From CAVUCH01 sp963763095 (lineage in GTDB: Bacteria; Acidobacteriota; Vicinamibacteria; Vicinamibacterales; JAENWD01), in assembly GCA_963763095.1 (NCBI GenBank), contig CAVXNR010000033.1:1-64000 (forward strand): 64,000 bases of DNA, written 5' to 3'. This document shows, piece by piece, positions 53,021 through 64,000 of this stretch; position 1 is the stretch's first letter; each line of letters opens with the position of its first letter. The notes under the pieces were generated by a model that was not told the DNA's origin, ran no database searches, and was given only the letters and a program-made list of their open reading frames with translations. Position numbers and translations under genes: made by a program.

Positions 53021-55590
53021 ATGCGGTCATCCGAACGACCGCTGCGTGCGTTGCGGCGGTTGGTGCGTACGTCCGCGCTCGAAGGGAGCGTGGTCCTGCT
53101 GCTGGCGACAACGGCGGTCCTTCCCGCGGAGGCACAGTCGCGGGCGCCCGACGCACAGGTCACACCGGCATCGATCGTTTTCGACGCCCAGCGCGCCTAC
53201 CGGTCAGGGCACTACGACACCGTCGAACAGCTGGTCGGACCGCTCGGTGCGAGCGACCCCACCGCCGCGCTGCTGCAGGCGCGAGCCGCGGCCGCGCGCG
53301 GCCGGTATGACGAGGCGCTGAGTCGCCTCGTGCCGCTTGCGGCCGCCGATCGCGGCGGCCCGGCGGCGCTCGAACTCGGGCTCCTGCAGTGCTCGCTCGG
53401 CCGGCGGTCAGAGGCGGAGGCCGTGCTGGAGGCGGTCATCGGGCGCGCCTCGCGGGCCGACGGAGCCGCCACAGGACGTGCGGCGCGCGCGGCCCATGCG
53501 CTCGGGCGCGTGCGGCAGGCCAACGACCTCTTCCGTGACGCCGCCGCGATGGTGGGTGACGACCCTGAACTCCAGACCGCCTGGGGGGATCTGCTCGTCG
53601 AAAAACACCAGAACGCCGATGCCGCCCGATCGTATCGAGCGGCCATCCAAGCTGACCGTGGCTATGCGCCTGCGTATGTCGGCCTCGGCGAGACGATGGT
53701 CGATACCAATCCGCCGATGGCGCGGCAACTCGCCGAGCGGGCGCTGACCCTGAACACGTCCCTGGTTGCCGCGCACGTGTTCGTTGCGGAACTGGCGCTC
53801 AACGACCGCGATACCGCTGCGGCCACAAGCGCGATCGGCCGCGCGCTGTCGGTCAATCCCGCGAGTCTCGATGCGCTTGCGCTGCAGGCTGCCGTCGCCT
53901 GGATTGAAGACCGCATCACCGATTTCGACGCGCATGCCGCGGCCGCCCTCGCCATCAACCCGCGGTTCGGGGCCGTCTACCGTATCGCCGGCGCGCACGC
54001 GGCGCGGCACTACCGGTTCGACGACGCGGTGGCGTTGACCAGGAAGGGTTTGACGATCGATCCGGAGGACACACGCGCCTACGCCGAGCTCGGGCTGCAC
54101 CTGTTGCGCACGGGAGACGAAGCCGACGCGCGAGCCGTGCTCGAGCGCGCCTTCCGTGACGACCCGTACGACATCGTCACCTACAACCTGCTGGCCTTGC
54201 TCGACACACTGGAGACCTTCGTGACCGTGCAGGATGGGCCCCTGACTTTCCGGCTGCACCCGGACGAGGCCGCGGTGCTGCGCGAGCATGCGGTCCCACT
54301 GGCTCGTCAGGCGCTCAGCACGCTCGGAGAGCGGTATGGGCTGACACCGCAAGGGCCCATCCTGGTCGAGATCTTTCCCCGGCACGACGACTTCGCGGTC
54401 CGCAACCTCGGGTTGCCCGGCATGATCGGCGCGCTGGGCGCCTGTTTCGGCCGGGTCGTCACGCTCGACTCGCCGAAGGCGCGTCCGCCGGGCACGTTCA
54501 ACTGGCAGGCGACGCTGTGGCACGAGCTGGCGCACGTCGTCACGCTGCAGATGTCCAAGCAGCGGGTGCCGCGATGGTTGACGGAAGGCATCTCGGAATA
54601 CGAGGAGCAGCGCGCGCGTCCGGAATGGGGCCGCCCGATGCAGGCGCAGTTCGCGCGAGGCGCTGGACCGCGGCGAGGCGGTGCCGCTCGCCGAGCTCAA
54701 TGCGGCCTTCAGCGACCCGCAGCGCATCACGCTGGCGTACTACCAGGCCTCGCTCGTGGTGGAACACCTCCTCGCGTCTCATGGCGCACAGGCGCTTGCC
54801 CGCCTGTTGCGGGCGTACGGCGAGGGCCAGGACACGGACCGGGCCATCCGCGAGTCTCTCGGCGTGCCCATGGCTGCGCTCCAGGAGACGTTCACTGCGT
54901 TCGTGGAGAAGCGGTTCGCTCCGCTTCGAGCGGCACTGGCCGCGCCCGAAGACGTTGACCTGACGGCGCAGACGTCACTCGAGGCGATACGCGCGCTCGC
55001 GGCCGAGCACCCCGGCAGCTATCCAGTCCAGATGGCGCTCGCGCAGATCCTCCAGGACGCCGGTGATCGCGAAGGCGCGATGGACGCGTACGAAACGGCC
55101 GATGCGCTGGCGCCCGTGAGCACGGGTGCCGAAAGCCCGCTGGCATTGCTGGCTACCCTCGCGCTCGAAGCCGGCGATCGGCCGCGTGCGGTCGGCGCGC
55201 TGGAACGGCTGGTGGCGCGCGACGGCGACAACGTCGAGGCGGCGCGCCAGCTGGCGGGGCTGCTCGATGAGGAGGCGGATGGGCGCGCGGCACCTGCGCG
55301 CGCAGAGCCGAGTGGCCGAACTCGACCCCTTCGACGCGGCGGCGCACTCGGCGCTTGGCCGCGGGGCGCTCACCGCTGGTGAACTGGAGACAGCCGCCCG
55401 GTGGTTCCGCGTGGCGCTCGCGGCTGGCACGAGCGACCCCGTCTCGGCGCACACGGACCTGGCGGAGGCCTACTGGCGGAGCGGCGCTCACCTCGACGCC
55501 CGCGCGCAGACGCTGGCCGCGCTCGAACTCGCGCCGACCTATCCCCGCGCGCAGGACCTGCTTCTTGCAATCGTGGACGGCGGAAAATGA
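53021..55590 (+). CDS. TPR protein with peptidase-MA-like metalloprotease domain (frame interrupted)
   Basis: About 855 residues when two apparent inserted bases (near 54662 and 55300) are skipped. The ATG at 53021 begins a signal peptide (GSVVLLLATTAVLPAEAQ). Residues ~45-400 are tetratricopeptide repeats (YAPAYVGLGETMVDTNPPMA, TRAYAELGLHLLRTGDEADA). The middle carries a zinc peptidase motif LWHELAHVVTLQ with downstream WLTEGISEYEEQR, as in the peptidase MA-like family. More TPR units follow (YPVQMALAQILQDAGDREGA). It is periplasmic and probably processes or scaffolds envelope proteins. Its stop overlaps the DUF4159 start (ATGA), linking it to the MoxR operon. Confidence 0.85.
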
Positions 55591-56384
55591 CACGGCGCCT
55601 GGTCCTCGCGGTTGTGGTGGCCACGGCGACCATGCTGGCGATTGACAGCACGGCAGTGCAAGAGGCCGAAGCGCAGCTCGTCCGTGAATCGCGCTTCGCC
55701 GGGCTGCAGTGGACCTTCGTCCGGATCAAGTACACGCGCGAACACCCAGCCGGGTCGCTACCGGATGGAGTACTGGGGCGAGCCCTGGGCCATCGACGGG
55801 CCGGCAGCCGAGCAGAATCTGTCGCGGCGGATCAAGAGCGGTCACGGCCATGGACGTTGCCGATCCGATCGTGTTGACGCTCGAGGATCCGAGACTCTGG
55901 GAGCATCCGTGGATCTACTTCGTCGAACCCGGGCAACCTGCGCCTCAGCGAGGCAGAAGTGCCGATCCTGCGCGAGTTCCTGCTGCGCGGAGGGACCGCT
56001 ACCTTCGACGACTTTCACGGCCCGTACGAGTGGGACAACCTGGTACGCGAGCTGAAGCGCGTGTTTCCCGAGCGGCGAGATCGTGGAGCTCGGACCATCG
56101 CACCCGATTTTCAGCTGCTTCTACAAGCTCGACGAATACCCGCAGATTCCCGGGCTGGGTTCGTTTCTTCAGCGGCCGCACCTGGGAGAAGGGCGGGTTC
56201 ATCCCCCACCTCCGCGCGGTCCTCGACGATCGCGAGCGGCCCGATGGTGCTGATCAACTGGAACACCGACATGGGCGACGGGTGGGAGTGGTCCAATGCC
56301 GAGGAGTACCCCGGCTACTTCCGGTACACGGCCGAGGCGTATCGGATGGGCATCAACGAAGTGATCTACGCGCTCACGCATTGA
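55587..56384 (+). CDS. DUF4159 exported protein (frame heavily interrupted)
   Basis: About 260 residues if roughly seven apparent inserted bases between 55750 and 56250 are read through. The signal peptide starts MTRRLVLAVVVATATMLAID. Recovered segments in order are FAGLQWTFVRIKYT, YRMEYWGEPWAIDGP, VLTLEDPRLWEHPWIYFVEP, FLLRGGTATFDDFHGPYEWD, RTWEKGGFIPHLRAVLDDRE and MVLINWNTDMGDGWEWSNAE, all matching the DUF4159 pattern. Members usually sit in MoxR/BatA operons and look like GATase-class folds without the catalytic Cys. The similarity runs across every break, so errors rather than decay are likely. Confidence 0.8.
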
Positions 56385-56415
56385 GCGCCGGCGCGTGGAC
56401 CTGGAGCCAGTATTC

Positions 56416-57441
56416 ATGGCGACGAGCGACGTTCCGCTGGAAGGCGTAGCGGAGAAGGTCGGAGCGGGACGGGAGCGGATCCTGACCGAGCTGCGCAAGG
56501 TGATCGTCGGGCAGGACGAGGTGGTCGATCAGGTCCTGATCGCGCTCTTCACGGGCGGCCACTGCCTGATCACCGGCGTGCCCGGGCTCGCGAAGACGCT
56601 GCTGATCAAGACGCTGGCCGAGATCCTCGACCTGAGCTTCAAGCGGATCCAGTTCACGCCCGACCTGATGCCGGCGGACATCACCGGCACCGAGATCCTC
56701 GACGAGGAGCAGCGGCGTGCGCGGCCTGCGGTTCGTCAAGGGGCCGATCTTCGCGCAGATCATCCTGGCCGACGAGATCAACCGCACGCCGCCGAAGACG
56801 CAGGCGGCGCTGCTCGAGGCGATGCAGGAGTATCACGTCACGGCGGCCGGGCCGCACCTACGAGCTCGAGCGGCCGTTCTTCGTGCTCGCGACGCAGAAC
56901 CCGATCGAGCTCGAAGGCACCTATCCGCTCCCCGAAGCGCAGCTCGATCGCTTCATGTTCAACATCGTGATGACGTACCTGAGCGAGGACGAGGAGGTAC
57001 GCGTCGTCACGCAGACGACGTCGTCCGCGCGCCCGCGGCCGCAGCGGGTGCTGGCCGGGCGCCGACATCCTGCAGTTCCAGGAGATCGTCCGCGCAGGTG
57101 CTGGTGGCCGAGGACGTGGCGCGGTATGCGGTGCGGCTGGTGGACGCCTCGCGGCCGGGCCGCGCCGCGGCCAGGAACCGCCTCGACTTCGTCGAGAAGT
57201 GGGTGCAAGTGGGGCGCCGGCCTTCGGGCATCGCAGGCGCTCATCCTCGGCGGCAAGGCGCGCGCGCTGATGCACGGCCGCTATCACGTCTCGGTGGCCG
57301 ACATCCAGGCGCTGGCCACGCCGATCCTCCGGCACCGCATCATCACGAACTTCTATGCCGAGTCCGAGCGGGTGACCTCCGACGGGATCGTCTCGCGCCT
57401 GCTCGAGGCCGTGCCGCCGCCGAAGAGCGGCCTGGACGTAG
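56416..57441 (+). CDS. MoxR-family AAA+ ATPase (frame interrupted)
   Basis: About 335 residues with five or more apparent inserted bases (near 56720, 56855, 57060, 57095, 57198). The ATG at 56416 is chosen over a GTG seven codons earlier. The sequence has the MoxR Walker A variant ITGVPGLAKTLLIKTLAEI, Walker B QIILADEINRTPPKTQAALL, sensor 1 PFFVLATQNPIELEGTYPL, and sensor 2 RHRIITNFYAESERVTSD-like lid. MoxR ATPases act as chaperones that remodel VWA-domain partners, here presumably the DUF58 and BatA-like proteins encoded next. The exact stop (TAG 57439-57441) is uncertain because of the breaks. Confidence 0.88.
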
Positions 57442-57450
57442 TGACATGGC

Positions 57451-58355
57451 GTGACCAGCGGCCGATCCGGCGAGGCTCGCTTCCTCGATCCCGGCGTCAT
57501 CGCGCGGCTCGGGAGCCTCGAGCTCAAGGCGCGCACCATCGTCGAAGGGTTCCTCTCGGGCCTGCACCGCAGCCCGCTGAAGGGGTTCAGCGTCGAGTTC
57601 GCCGAGTACCGGCAGTACTTGCCGGGCGACGATCTGCTCGACGATCGACTGGAAGGTCTACGCGCGATCCGACCGCTACTACGTCAAGAAGTTCGAGGAG
57701 GAGACCAACCTCGAAGCGCATCTGCTGCTCGACATCAGCGCCTCGATGGCCTACGGCTCCGGCGCGCTGACCAAGCTCGAGTACGGATCGTGCCTGGCCG
57801 CGTCGCCTCGCGTACCTGATGACCCGCAGCGCGATGCGGCGGGCCTGGTGACCTTCGACGACCGGATTCGTCGCGATGCTGCCGCCGAGCATTCGTCCCG
57901 GGCACCTGCGTGCGCTGCTGCTGACGCTCGACCGGCTGCCGGCGGGCGCAACCGACGCCGGCCGCCCATGCACCAGCTGGCCGAGGCGCTGGCCAAGCGC
58001 GGGATGGTCGTGCTCATCTCCGACCTGCTCGACGAGCCGGCGCGCGTGATCGACGGGCTGAAGCACTTCCGGTTCCGCGGCAGCGACGTGCTCGTGCTTC
58101 CATGTGCTCGATCACGCGGAGCTGACGTTCCCGTTCGATCGTCCCATCACGTTTCGCGACCTCGAGACCGACGAGGAGGTCATCGCCTCGCCGTCCGAAG
58201 TGCGGGAGCAGTACCTGGCCGGCATCCGTGGCCTGGTGGACACCTATCAGCGCGCGCTGCGGTCGGTCGGAATCGACTACCAGCTGGTTGACACCAGCGA
58301 GCCGCTGGATCGCGCGCTGCTGTCATATCTCGCGGTCCGCGGCCGCCGCCACTAG
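57451..58355 (+). CDS. DUF58 VWA-like protein (frame interrupted)
   Basis: About 300 residues from GTG 57451, with about five apparent insertions and one missing base between 57645 and 58100. The N-terminus RFLDPGVIARLGSLELKART is the standard DUF58 opening. The conserved DUF58 core reads RYYVKKFEEETNLEAH, and the VWA metal site (DxSxS) is LLLDISASMAYGS. The tail HFRFRGSDVLVFHVLDHAEL and LVDTSEPLDRALLSYL close the domain. DUF58 proteins are the usual partners of MoxR ATPases in Bat-type envelope stress operons. Position and direction support co-transcription with moxR and the BatA-like gene 19 bp later. Confidence 0.86.
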
Positions 58356-58373
58356 ACAGATGAAGGTGCTGGC

Positions 58374-60258
58374 GTGGACCTGCGTTTCCTCTCTCCACTG
58401 TTCCTGATCGGCCTGGCCGCCGCCGCGGTTCCCATCGCCATTCACCTGTTCCGGCGGCAGGCCGAGCCGGTGCTGCCGTTCGGCACGGTACGGTTTCTGA
58501 GGCGGGTGCCCATCGAGCACGCGCGCCGGCGCCGACTGCGTGAATGGCTGCTGCTCGCGTTGAGGACGCTCGCGCTCGTGCTGTTCGCCCTGTCGTTCGC
58601 GCGGCCGTACCTGGCCGACACGCGCGCAGCGCAGACGGGTTCCGTGACGGTCATTGCGGTAGACACGTTGTACAGCGTGTCCGCCCCTCGTCAGGTGGAG
58701 CGCGCCCGTGCGCTGGCGCGACAGGCAATCAGCGATGCGCGTGCGGATCGCGCGCTGGCGCTCGTGGCCTTCGACGAACGCGCCTCCGTGGTGGTGGCCC
58801 CGACGATGGATCGGGGGATCGTCCGCGCGGCGCTCGATCGTGTTGCGCCCGGCGCCCGAAGTACTCGCTATGGCGCCGCCGTCACGGCGGCCGCAGACGT
58901 GCTGGCAGGCCGCGGCGGACGCCTCGTCGTCGTCTCGGACCTGCAGCAGAACGGGTGGGTGGATGCGAGCGCTGCCGCCCTGCCCGCGGGAATCGAAGTG
59001 GAGGCTCTGGACGTGGGCGCCCCCCCAGGTAACCTCGCCGTCATATCGCTGCAGCGCCAGGACGAGGGCATGGCGGCCACGGTCCGTAACGGCGGGACGG
59101 AGCCGAAGACGGCCCGGGTGGCGCTGACGATTGAGGGCCGCGCGCGGGCCGAACGGCAGGTCACGATTCCCGCGGGAACGTCCCGCGCGGTGCAGTTCGC
59201 GGTGCCGGTTCCTGCCGCCGGGGCGGTGCGGGCGGAGGTCCCGGACCCGGATGGCTACGCCGCCGACAACGTCAGGTTTGCCGTGCTCGACACGCCTCCG
59301 CGGCCGAGAATCGTCGCAATCACGAGCGCCGGGGCCGCGAGCGGTGACAGCTTCTACGTGGAGCGGGCGCTTGCCGCCGCCGAGGGGCCGGACGGCATGC
59401 GCGTGGAACGGGTGACGATGGACAGCGTGTCCGCGAACGCCGTGGCCCTCGAGAATGCCGCCGGCATCCTGTTGTTCTCCGCCGCGGGACTGGACCGCCG
59501 CGCGAGCGACGCGATCAGCCGGGCGGTAAAGGGAGGCACGGGGCTCCTGCTGGTACCCGGGCCTTCGCTGGACCCGACGCGCGCATCACCTGCGTTGCCG
59601 GTCGTGCTCGGTGCGCACGCCACGGCGATCGACGTCAGCGATGAGCCGCTGACGTTCGCCCCAACCGACGTCAGGCATCCTGTGTTCGCAGCCTTCGGCA
59701 CCCAGGCCGGACTCCTCGGCTCGGCGCGATTCCGGCGGACGGTGCGCTGGTCCGCCTCCGAATCGCGCCGACCGGTCGCGCGTTTCAGCAACGGCGCACC
59801 GGCGCTCGTGGAGATAACCGGCGCGGCCGGGCACGTCCTGCTGCTGGGGAGCGATTCTCGCGAACGCCTGGAACGATTTCGCGCTGCACCCGGCCTTCGT
59901 GCCGTTCGTGCACGACCTGGTGCGGTACCTGGCGGCGGGCCGGCGGGTGGGGACGGAATACCGCGTGGGCGAGTGGGCGGGCGCGGGCGGCGACCGCCCC
60001 GGCGTCCTCACGACCGGGAGGCCGGGAGGGGAGACCGGCCGTCGAATTGCCGTGAACGTCGATTTACGCGAGGCCGACGGGACGCGGTTGACGCCAGCTG
60101 CCTTCGCCGCGGCGGTGCCTCGTGGCGCCGACCCCGGGCGCGGGGCTGTCGAGTCGTCGCAGCGCAATCGTGAGGGCGACCAGTCCCTCTGGCGGTACGG
60201 GCTGATGGTGATGCTTGTCGGCCTCGCCGCAGAGAGCCTGATCGGGCGCAGGGCGTGA
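58374..60258 (+). CDS. BatA-like membrane protein with N-terminal double helix and VWA-like domain (frame interrupted)
   Basis: About 627 residues after one apparent inserted base near 59862. GTG 58374 starts the BatA N-terminal module: LSPLFLIGLAAAAVPIAIHL, then LFRRQAEPVLPFGTVRFLRR, then a second helix in LREWLLLALRTLALVLFALS. Next is a VWA-like domain with a degenerate metal site (VIAVDTLYSVSAP rather than DxSxS). A long beta-rich C-terminal portion with GATase-like pieces (GILLFSAAGLDRR) ends in one last membrane helix (LMVMLVGLAAESLIG). It is probably an envelope complex subunit working with MoxR and DUF58. It is followed 46 bp later by the DUF4175-like gene. Confidence 0.85.
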
Positions 60259-60304
60259 ACGACATCGAAGGGCCACACCGGCTGCGGAGCAGGAAGGTGT
60301 TCAG

Positions 60305-63300
60305 GTGGAGATGAGCGGCTCGACCGACAGGTCCGGATACACCGCCGCGGTGCGAAGCGCACTAGGGGACGTGCGATCGCGCTGGCGCACCCTGACCCGA
60401 TTGCGGCTGGCGGCGGTGGTGGCCGCCGGGACCGCTCTCGTCTGGTTCGTCGCGTGGGGCATCGTTGAGGTCCTGACGCTCGGCGGGGGAGCACTCGCGC
60501 TCGTCGGCGCGGGTGCGCTGGCGATCACCATTGCGGTCTGTGTAGTGGCAATCGTCCGCCGCGAGCCCGCGCCCGGGGATCGGGCGCTCGCGCGGTACAT
60601 CGAGGAGCAGTGCCCCGAGTTGGAAGACCGGCTGGCGACGGCCGTGGAGGTCGTCGGCGGGGACTCTCCTGCCGGTGAGGGCATCCGCGGCGCGATGCTG
60701 GCGGACGCCTCGCGTGCCCTCGGTCACGTGTCACTGGCAACCATCGTGCCCCGCGAACGGGTCCGGCGCGCAGCCCTCCTCGCGGCCGCCGCCGCCATGG
60801 CGCTGGTGGCTGCGGCCGCGCTCTGGCTGGCGCCGGGCCGGCAGGCGCTGCGGTTCGCCGCCCTGTACGCGGTCCCCGGACGCCTGGTGCTGCACGTGTC
60901 CCCAGGGGACGCGCGCGTGAAGCGGGGCGACCCGTTCGTGATTCGCGCGGCAACGATGGCGCGCGACGCAGGCATCTCACCGGAGCTCACCGTCACGATT
61001 GGCGATCAGCGCCGCACGGTCGGCATGCAGGTCGCCGGCGGGGATCGATTCGCGTGGCGGTTCGAGAGTGTTCCGGCCTCGTTCACGTACTCGGTGTCGG
61101 CAGCGGGGCGTACCTCGGAGACGTACACGGTCACGGCGCTCGACCCGCCCCGCGTCGCCCGCATCGACTTGCGCTACGAATTTCCCGAGTACACGCGGCT
61201 CCCGCCCCGGAACGAGGAGGACGGCGGCGACATCTACGCGCCCAACGGCACTCGTGTCACGCTATCCATCCAGGCGAGCAAGGGGGCGGCGTCCGGGGCG
61301 CTTTCGCTGGGTAGTCGCGGGCGCGTGCCGCTGCAGCCGCTCGCCGGCGGCCGCTTCCAGGCGACGCTCGCCCATCACCGCCGACGGCGCCTATCGGGTG
61401 GCTCTGACCGACACTGACGGTCTCGCGTCCGAGGGCGACACGGAGTATTTCATCCGCGTGTTGAACGATCGGCCCCCGGACGTTCGCATCCTGCGCCCCG
61501 CCGGCGATCGGCAGGTCACGGCGCTCGAGGAGATCACCATAGAGGCGCGCGCCGATGACGACTACGGGGTCGGTGCGTTCGATCTCGTCTACAGCGTCCG
61601 CGGCGCCGGGGAGAAGGCGGTGCCATTTGCAGGGGACCGCGGGTCGTTGTCCGTCACCGGGCGCCACACCTTGTACCTGGAGGAGCTCGGGGTCAAGCCG
61701 GGCGATTTCGTGACCTATTACGCCCGCGTGCGTGACGTTGCCCGCGGCCGGCGAGCCACCGAGGCGCGCAGCGACATCTTCTTCCTCGAGGTAAAGCCCT
61801 TCGAAGAGGAGTTCGCGTCGGCACAGAGCCAGGCCGGCGGCGCCGGAAGCGGCAATCGATCGCTCGACGATCTCGTCACGGCCCAGAAAGACATCGTCGT
61901 GGCGACATGGAAGCTGGACCGCCGCACCGGTGCGGGCCGCTCGGCCCAGGATGTGCGGGCGGTCGGCCGTGCGCAAGGCGAGCTGAAAGAACGGGCCGAG
62001 CGCGCGGCCGCACAGGTGCGCGATCCACGGCGCCGATCGCGCGTCGTCCAGGGCGATTCGGTCGGCGCCTCCCCTGGGGACCCGCTGCCCAGCGCCGCGG
62101 CAGCGATGGGCCGCGCCAAAACGGCACTCGACGCGGTGAAGACCGCCGAAGCGCTGCCCGCGGAGATGGAAGCACTGAATCACCTGCTGCGCGCGCAGGC
62201 GGAAATCAAGCGCCGTGAGGTGATGCGGCAGCAGGCAAACGGTGCGGGGTCCGGTGGGTCCAATCGCTCGCAGCAGGATCTCTCCACGCTGTTCGATCGC
62301 GAGCTGCAGCGGCAGCAGCAGACCAACTATGAGACGCAGAAGAGCACCGAGGAGCGCCAGGACAGCAGCGGCGACAAACCGCTGGACCGTGTGCGCGAGC
62401 TGGCGCAGCGGCAGGAGCAGCTCGCGCGTCAGCAGGAGGACCTCGCCCGGGAGCGGCAGAACCTGAGCGCGGATGAACTGAAACGACGTCTCGAGCGGCT
62501 CACGCGCGAGCAGTCGGAGCTGCGGCAGCAGGCCGAAGAACTGTCGCGGCAGATGGGCCAGCAGCAGGCCAGGCAGCAGGCGAAGGAAGGTGAGCGCGGA
62601 CAGCAGCAGGCCGGCCCGGGCGGTCAGCAGCCACAGGGCCAGGCGCAGGCGGGAGGGCAGCCCGGCGCCGAACGAGCCGGCGGTGCCCAGAGTGCCCGGG
62701 AGCAATCGGCGGGGGACGCCTCGCAGCTCCGCGAAGCATCCGAGGAGATGCGCGGCGCCGCCAGCGATCTGCGGCGGCAGGATCCGCGGCAGGCCAGTGC
62801 CCGGAGCAGCCGGGCCCTCGACCGGCTGCGATCCCTGGAGCGGCAGCTGCAAGGGGCTCAGCCCGAGGAGCGCCGCCGCGCCCTCGGCGACTTGCAGCTC
62901 GAGGCGCGTCAGCTCGCTGAACGGCAGCGCGAGCTCGCCGAGCAGGCGGCAGCCGGTGGCCGTGCAACGAACTCGGAGGATGCGCGCCGCCGCATCGCCG
63001 GTGATCAGGACCGCCTGGCCGATCGGCTGAAGCGGCTCGAAGAGCAGGTCAAGGGTGTCGCAGCCTCCGGGGAGAGCGCCGAGCCTCAGGCGCGCCAGGC
63101 GGTTGGGGACGCCGCCCGTCTCATGGAACAGGATCGCCTCGAGACACGGATGCGCGAGTCGGCGAACGCGCTCCGTGCCGCGGGGAAGGACGCGTCCTCG
63201 GCGGATGGTGCCGCCGCACGGGCCGCCAGCACCGGGCGACAACTCGCACGGTCAATGGATCGGGTAGCCGACCAACTCGGGGAGGCTTCGGGTTCGAAGA

Positions 63301-63914
63301 ACGCGGACGATCGCAAGCTCTCGGATCAGCTCGCCCGCACGCGCGAGCTGAAGGAAGACATGAACGAGCTGCAGCGCCGCATCCAGCGGCTTGGGCGGGA
63401 CGTCCAGGGCGACTCGCCGCAAGGGAAGGGGAAGTCTCCGCAGGCACAAGCGTCTCACGGTTCGAATCCGGCGGGTACTGCCGGCGCCGCGCGGGGCGGA
63501 CAGAACGCGGGTGAAACGCCGTCGAGCGGCCAGCCCGGAGCCGCCGATGCCAGGCAGCGGGAGCTGCAGCAGTTGCAGCAGCAGTACGCCGAGCGGGCGC
63601 GCGAGGCCGACAGGCTCCGCCAGGAGCTTGGGTCGGCCCGGCAGGCCGGACGCCAGGGCACCACGCCGGAGGGCCAGGAGATGGTCGGCTCCGCCCCGGG
63701 CACCGAGGCGTTCAAGCAGGACTTTTCGCGGTGGGAACTGCTGCACAGGGATGTGACGCTCGGTCTCGAACGCCTGGAGGCGTCCCTGTCGCAGGCGCTG
63801 CTGGAACGCGCCGCGCGCGATCGCCTGAAGGCCGGCGGGGCCGATCGGGCGCCCGACGAATATGAACGGGCGGTCGACGTGTACTTCCGGTCGCTCGCCG
63901 CCCCGAAGCCCTGA
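60305..63914 (+). CDS. DUF4175-like giant coiled-coil membrane protein (frame interrupted)
   Basis: About 1,202 residues with one apparent inserted base near 61373. ATG 60311 or the alternative start at 60305 is followed by two or three N-terminal membrane helices (LAAVVAAGTALVWFVAWGIV, LLAAAAAMALVAAAALWLAP). Periplasmic Ig-like beta domains follow (residues ~180-480, FEFPEYTRLPP-type segment YEFPEYTRLPPRNEEDGGD). The C-terminal ~650 residues are almost pure Gln/Arg/Glu/Ala coiled coil (RQEQLARQQEDLARERQNLS). It ends with a structured cap near GLERLEASLSQALLE. DUF4175 members occur in MoxR/BatA operons, and a spacer or scaffold role across the periplasm is plausible. Confidence 0.85.
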
Positions 63915-63915
63915 C

Positions 63916-64000
63916 GTGTTCTTCGCGCATCCAATTCCATCGTGGGCGCTCGCGGCCATCCTCCTGCTTGCGGCCGCGCTCGCGGTGACGGCCTACGCGC
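63916..64000 (+). CDS. N-terminus of the next operon gene, truncated by window end
   Basis: GTG 63916 starts 1 nt after the DUF4175 stop and reads MFFAHPIPSWALAAILLLAA, then a further hydrophobic stretch, for 28 codons to the window edge. The HPIPSWALA start followed by a membrane helix resembles the VWA/GATase-like membrane proteins that close MoxR-BatA operons. Only the anchor is visible, so the family cannot be confirmed. Confidence 0.6.
   Translation, partial: MFFAHPIPSWALAAILLLAAALAVTAYA

Noticed and set aside
56416..58355. Programmed ribosomal frameshifting in the moxR/DUF58 genes
   Set aside because: There are too many breaks at unrelated sequences, with no shared slippery site or downstream structure, and MoxR/DUF58 genes elsewhere are not frameshifted. 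Sequence error is far simpler.
61257..63242. A 661-codon open frame antisense to the DUF4175-like gene
   Set aside because: It is the Leu/Arg/Gly-rich shadow of a Gln/Arg/Glu/Ala coiled coil. No ribosome site or conserved motif supports it.

Overview
This 64 kb window is high-GC chromosomal DNA from an environmental bacterium, most likely an Acidobacteriota member close to the Vicinamibacteria. The pointers are an acidobacterial-type VWFA-related secreted protein (13538-15728), a CarD regulator, several outer-membrane or periplasmic proteins, and dense short operons. There are no rRNA or tRNA genes, no CRISPR array, no phage or transposase genes and no origin.

Layout. 0.1-5.7 kb: a tripartite drug-efflux operon (TetR, TolC, EmrA-like, EmrB-like) with a tandem-palindrome operator. 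5.8-10.2 kb: an exported DUF1259 protein, a ferritin, and a long acyl-activating enzyme that fuses an AMP-ligase, an acyl carrier domain and a PlsC acyltransferase. 10.2-13.5 kb: a patch of palindromic repeats, an exported methyltransferase, carD with a clear promoter and terminator, plsC and a DUF4126 membrane protein. 13.5-23.3 kb: VWFA-related and Ig-like secreted proteins, an OPT transporter, rex-moaC, signal peptidase I and a LytS/LytTR two-component pair. 23.3-36.8 kb: housekeeping genes (a lone nuoI, a phosphoesterase, a fused homocysteine methyltransferase/MTHFR, lon), two glycosyltransferases, and a ketosynthase/FAD-reductase pair. 36.8-44.1 kb: an unusual tight operon of carboxylate-amine ligases, namely a GCS2/YbdK-type ligase, two further ATP-grasp-like proteins, a class I amidotransferase-like protein and a PGM1-like peptide ligase, with a divergent esterase. 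44.1-49.6 kb: a surface-glycan or glycolipid locus. 49.7-52.5 kb: a second esterase, a small membrane methyltransferase and another ATP-grasp protein. 53-64 kb: a MoxR-DUF58-BatA-like-DUF4175 operon preceded by a TPR/peptidase-MA protein and a DUF4159 protein. It runs off the window end.

Most striking candidate: the 37.7-44.1 kb ligase operon looks like a biosynthetic pathway for a small peptide-like or amidated metabolite that I cannot match to a named product. 

Data caveat: more than 30 apparent single-base insertions break otherwise well-preserved genes. They cluster heavily at 54.6-58.1 kb. Protein similarity continues straight across each break, so I treat these genes as probably intact in the organism, with sequence errors, and annotate each as one gene with the break noted.

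Promoters: several genes have a good -10 hexamer exactly 6 nt before the ATG, suggesting leaderless mRNAs, and several promoters look like extended -10 types.
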